Shown here: positions 25,161 to 28,513 of the stretch, piece after piece
Layout: every line of letters starts with the position of its first letter
Numbering within the stretch: the first letter of the stretch is position 1
DNA from: an uncultured Lachnospiraceae bacterium
GTDB lineage: Bacteria; Bacillota; Clostridia; Lachnospirales; Lachnospiraceae
DNA length: 28,513 bases
Assembly (NCBI GenBank): GCA_937950565.1
Contig: CALFCS010000095.1
Span: 1-28,513, forward strand
Reading direction: 5' to 3'
The notes under the pieces: model-generated
The model's input: the letters and a program-made list of their open reading frames with translations, nothing else
What the model was told of the DNA's origin: nothing
Database searches by the model: none
Translations under genes and position numbers: made by a program

Positions 25161-26381
25161 TTAGCTTTCTATACGTATCATATGCAAAATACTGTCTTTA
25201 TAGCTCTTCGCTCTTGTATCGTAATCTCCCTCCATCATAACCGGTGTTACGAATCCAAATTCATCCTCCAGTCCTTCTACATGGATAATCTCTATATCAC
25301 CAAAAGAATACTGGAGATCCGCAAGCATTTCCTCTGCATTCCCCTTCATACGGATAAAGAAACGTCTCTTTGCATCTGCCTTATCTTCAATCTGAAGCTT
25401 CTCCTGCTTCCACATCGTCATAATATTACGGTTCAAATGCTTCGCCGCATCCACAACATCCGCCACAACAGCGCTGGCTGTCGGAAGCTTTCCTGCCCCG
25501 CTTCCATAGAACATTGCATCCCCAAGAACGTTTCCATGTACAAAAATAGCGTTAAAAACTCCATTTACATTGTACAGAGGATGCTCCGGATAAAGCATAC
25601 ATGGAGCAACAATCGCGTGAAGGCGGGCGCCATGACGCTTGCTGGAAGCAAGCAGCTTAATTGTTGTTCCCATTGCCTTTGCATATTTCATATCTTCCAC
25701 AGTGATTTCTGTAATTCCTTCACAATAAATATCTTCAAAATCTACCTGCTGCCCAGATATCAGTGAAGACAAAATTGCAATCTTTCTGCAGGCATCATAG
25801 CCTTCTACATCCGCTTCCGGATTGCGTTCTGCATATCCATTGTCCTGCGCTTCCTTAAGCACCGCATCATAGTCAGCGCCTTCATAGAACATCTTTGTAA
25901 GCATATAATTGGTCGTACCATTTAAGATACCTGTAATTTCCTCAATCTCATCTGCGGTAAGAGAAGAATTGAGCGGCCGGATAATCGGAATGCCCCCGCC
26001 AACACTTGCCTCAAACAAAAAGTTGATATTCTTTTCCTTCGCGATTGAAAGAAGCTCTGCACCATGCTTTGCAACAAGCGCCTTGTTCGACGTCGCAACA
26101 CTTTTCCCTGCCTGCAGGCTTCTCTTTACAAATGTGTAAGCCGGCTCAATTCCTCCCATCACTTCTACAACAATCTTAATCTCCTCATCCTGGATGATTG
26201 TCTCAAAATCATGGATGATTTTTTCCTGTATCGGATCCCCCGGAAAATCTCTTAAGTCCAGCACATATTTTACATTCAGCTCGTCTCCGATTCTCTGGTT
26301 GATACGCGCGCCGTTTGTCTCAATTACTTCTACCACACCCGACCCTACTGTTCCGTAGCCCATTACTGCTATATTTACCAT
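25161..26381 (-). CDS. hom: Homoserine dehydrogenase with C-terminal ACT domain
   Basis: The product is 406 residues from ATG 26381. It reduces aspartate semialdehyde to homoserine, the branch point to threonine and methionine. The Rossmann motif GYGTVG is at 8-13. The catalytic region includes SNKALVAKHG near 98-107 and NPEADVEGYDACRKIAIL near 190-207. About 330-406 is an ACT-like domain, so feedback control by threonine is probable. GGGAGG lies 6 nt before ATG 26381, which rules against the longer in-frame start at 26450 inside prfB. It begins 13 nt after the prfB stop and is followed by the apgM-type gene. Confidence 0.96.
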   Translation of the reverse strand: MVNIAVMGYGTVGSGVVEVIETNGARINQRIGDELNVKYVLDLRDFPGDPIQEKIIHDFETIIQDEEIKIVVEVMGGIEPAYTFVKRSLQAGKSVATSNKALVAKHGAELLSIAKEKNINFLFEASVGGGIPIIRPLNSSLTADEIEEITGILNGTTNYMLTKMFYEGADYDAVLKEAQDNGYAERNPEADVEGYDACRKIAILSSLISGQQVDFEDIYCEGITEITVEDMKYAKAMGTTIKLLASSKRHGARLHAIVAPCMLYPEHPLYNVNGVFNAIFVHGNVLGDAMFYGSGAGKLPTASAVVADVVDAAKHLNRNIMTMWKQEKLQIEDKADAKRRFFIRMKGNAEEMLADLQYSFGDIEIIHVEGLEDEFGFVTPVMMEGDYDTRAKSYKDSILHMIRIES

Positions 26382-26387
26382 TTTCTT

Positions 26388-26393
26388 CCTCCC
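26388..26393 (-). promoter_or_regulatory. Ribosome binding site deciding the hom start
   Basis: GGGAGG on the minus strand sits 6 nt before ATG 26381 and just after the prfB stop, selecting the 406-residue product whose N terminus begins directly with the dinucleotide-binding strand. Confidence 0.85.
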
Positions 26394-26394
26394 T

Positions 26395-27502
26395 TTAATT
26401 CCTCGCGGTCTGTTTGAGATATGCATTGATAAACAAATCAATGCTTCCATCCATAACAGCCGTCACATTACTGTTTTCTGTATTTGTCCTGTGATCTTTT
26501 ACCATTGTGTATGGCTGCATCACATAGGAACGGATCTGATTGCCAAATCCAATCTCTTTTATCTCGCCTCTGATATCAGATACCTTTTCAGCCTGCTCCT
26601 GCTCCTTCAAAAGCTTCAGCTTTGCTTTCAGCATCTGCATCGCTTTGTCTTTGTTGGAATGCTGGGAACGCTCATTCTGACATTGTACAACAATACCTGT
26701 CGGCAGATGTGTAATACGCACTGCCGAAGATGTTTTATTAATATGCTGTCCTCCTGCACCGCTTGAGCGGTACGTATCAATTCTGAGATCATCTTCATCA
26801 ATCTCAATATCAATTTCTTCTTCAATATCAGGCAGTACATCACAGGATGCAAAAGATGTCTGTCTCTTACCGGCCGCATTAAACGGCGATATCCGCACCA
26901 GACGGTGTACCCCTTTTTCTGATTTCAGATAACCATAAGCATTTTCGCCATTTACTTCAAACGTAACCGTCTTAATGCCCGCAACATCTCCATCCAGAAA
27001 ATCCAGCACCTGTATTGTAAATCCCTTTTTCTCTGCCCATCTGTTATACATACGGTAAAGCATACTTGCCCAGTCACAGGATTCCGTACCTCCTGCCCCT
27101 GCATGAAGAGTCACAATCGCATTACAGGAATCATATTCACCGGATAAAAGGGTCTCCATCCTCAGGCTTTCGAATTTTTCTTCAAACTCCTGAATTTCAT
27201 TTTCAATATCCGGAAGCACCGAGACATCATTTTCCTCATATCCCATTTCAATCAACACCTGGATATCCTCATATGCGGTTTCCAGGCCATGTATGGATTT
27301 TACCTGTCCCTGGAGCTTGTTCAATTCCTTCATAATAACCTGAGATTCTTCGGGATTATCCCAAAACCCGGGTTCTTCTATCCTTCGCTCCAGTTCTTCA
27401 ATTCTCTGTTCCTTGCCGGCAACGTCAAAGTGAATCCCTCATTTCAGCAAGGGGATCTTCGTAGGAATTCATCAATGTTTTAAATTGATCTAATTCGACC
27501 AT
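26395..27502 (-). CDS. prfB: Peptide chain release factor 2, +1 programmed frameshift
   Basis: RF2 releases peptides at UGA and UAA. The gene starts at ATG 27502; after 25 codons it meets an in-frame TGA (27427-27425) within CTT-TGA-C. A +1 shift continues the frame from GAC (27426) to the stop at 26395, giving 368 residues, the normal RF2 length. The stop-recognition tripeptide SPF (in VRISPFNAAG) and the peptidyl-transferase motif GGQ (in SSGAGGQHINK) are both present. Without the shift only 25 residues would be made. The gene lies 56 nt downstream of secA and 13 nt upstream of hom. Confidence 0.97.
27424..27430 (-). promoter_or_regulatory. RF2 autoregulatory +1 frameshift site
   Basis: CTTTGAC on the minus strand is the classical slippery site. 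A purine-rich AGGGA, Shine-Dalgarno-like, precedes it by 4 nt and is expected to stimulate slippage. When RF2 is scarce, ribosomes pause at TGA and shift, restoring RF2. Confidence 0.95.
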
Positions 27503-27558
27503 CTTCTGCCACCTCTTTTCCTTTTTTCTTTCCATTTATACAGCCTGATACAGCGGTT

Positions 27559-28513
27559 TTACTTACGTCCGCAGCACTGCTTATATTTCTTGCCGCTTCC
27601 ACATGGACACGGGTCATTCGGATAAATCTTCTTTTCCGCACGTTTCTTTGGTCCGCGCACTGCACTGTCATCCTTATTTGTTCCTGTTACCTTCGCCACT
27701 TCTTCCCTCTCGGCTTTCTGTTCAATTCTCACATGGAACAAAATGCGGACAGTATCCTCTGTAATACCTCTCGTCATTTCTCCAAACATATCATATCCGA
27801 GCATCTTATATTCGATTTTCGGATCACGGTTTCCATATGCCTGCAGTCCAATTCCCTGACGAAGCTGGTCCATATCATCAATATGCCCCATCCATTTGCT
27901 GTCTATTACCTTAAGAAGTACGACGCGCTCCAGCTCACGAAGGTGCTCCGGCTCCGGAAATTCAGCTTCTTTGGCCTCATAAGCCTTCGCCGCACGTTCC
28001 TTCAATATATGTTTCAGCTCTTTCTGCTTCATTCCCTTTACTTCTTCTGCCGTTATCGGACGCATTGGAATGACATTAAAGATAGTTCTGTTAAGCGCTG
28101 AAAGATCCCAGTCTTCATCATCCTGATCTGCAGAAATTTCTGCATCAACCACATTTTCCAGATAATCATTAATCATATGGAAAATGGAATCTCTCATATT
28201 TTCCCCATCAAGGACACGTTTTCTCTCTTCATATATAATTTCTCTTTGTTCGTTCATAACCTGGTCGTATTCTAACAGGTTTTTACGAATACTAAAGTTA
28301 TTTCCTTCAATTCTCTCCTGTGCTTTTTCAATCGCATTGGAAAGCATTTTATGCTGAATCTGTTCTCCTTCTTCCACGCCGAGGGTCTCAAAGACAGACA
28401 TCAGTTTTTCAGAACCGAACAGACGCATCAGGTCATCCTCAAGAGAAATATAGAATCTGGATTCTCCCGGGTCTCCCTGACGTCCGGAACGTCCACGGAG
28501 CTGATTATCAATA
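27559..28513 (-). CDS. secA: Preprotein translocase ATPase SecA (C-terminal 317 residues)
   Basis: The 5' part lies beyond the right edge; the open frame enters at 28512. It opens in helicase motif VI at the end of the second nucleotide-binding domain (QLRGRSGRQGDPGESRF), then shows the helical scaffold and wing regions (NLLEYDQVMNEQREIIYEER; DSKWMGHIDDMDQLRQGIGL). It finishes with the zinc-binding tail CPCGSGKKYKQCC that contacts SecB or the ribosome. SecA drives post-translational secretion, including of proteins like the adhesin at the left end. No terminator was seen before prfB, so the two are probably co-transcribed. Confidence 0.97.
   Translation of the reverse strand, partial: IDNQLRGRSGRQGDPGESRFYISLEDDLMRLFGSEKLMSVFETLGVEEGEQIQHKMLSNAIEKAQERIEGNNFSIRKNLLEYDQVMNEQREIIYEERKRVLDGENMRDSIFHMINDYLENVVDAEISADQDDEDWDLSALNRTIFNVIPMRPITAEEVKGMKQKELKHILKERAAKAYEAKEAEFPEPEHLRELERVVLLKVIDSKWMGHIDDMDQLRQGIGLQAYGNRDPKIEYKMLGYDMFGEMTRGITEDTVRILFHVRIEQKAEREEVAKVTGTNKDDSAVRGPKKRAEKKIYPNDPCPCGSGKKYKQCCGRK

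Noticed and set aside
26382..26450. Longer hom N terminus from ATG 26450
   Set aside because: It lies inside prfB, and the ribosome site GGGAGG directly precedes ATG 26381, where homology begins.

Overview
The window looks like chromosomal DNA of a low-to-mid G+C Gram-positive anaerobe of the Clostridia, most likely Lachnospiraceae. This rests on the tig-clpP-clpX-lon-yihA order, the secA-prfB-hom order, strong AGGAGG-type ribosome sites, a Clostridia-type surface adhesin with SdrD-like B repeats, and a zinc-tailed SecA. The species cannot be named from this evidence.

Layout from left to right. Positions 1-5275 (minus) hold most of a very large secreted, repeat-bearing surface adhesin whose 3' end lies outside the window. 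Positions 5276-5567 are an AT-rich divergent spacer with a promoter flanked by two near-identical MarR-type operators. They drive the plus-strand operon marR - iron alcohol dehydrogenase - class-3-like aldehyde dehydrogenase - DegV protein (5568-9479). A hairpin at 9490-9510 separates this from a long minus-strand block.

The minus-strand block, read in its own direction from 22624 down to 9515, is tig, clpP, clpX, (terminator/attenuator hairpin), lon, yihA, an AI-2E/PerM-type permease, jetA, jetB, jetC and a small TfoX-domain gene. The first half is the housekeeping proteostasis cluster. The second half is a three-gene SMC-like complex of the Wadjet/MksBEF type. The nuclease gene jetD expected in a complete Wadjet system is absent: its usual slot is taken by the TfoX gene, and convergent DegV follows. 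This JetD-less condensin-like operon, sitting in a core locus, is the most interesting item in the window.

From 22762 to 23916 lie a DJ-1/PfpI gene (minus) and a divergent XRE-type regulator (plus), with a recognisable promoter for each. From 23927 to the right end, on the minus strand, are secA (3' part only), prfB with the classical +1 programmed frameshift, hom (homoserine dehydrogenase), and an archaeal-type phosphoglycerate-mutase homologue that family and context suggest is a stand-in homoserine kinase. No tRNA, rRNA, CRISPR array, insertion sequence or riboswitch was recognised. No stretch longer than 300 bases lacks a gene.
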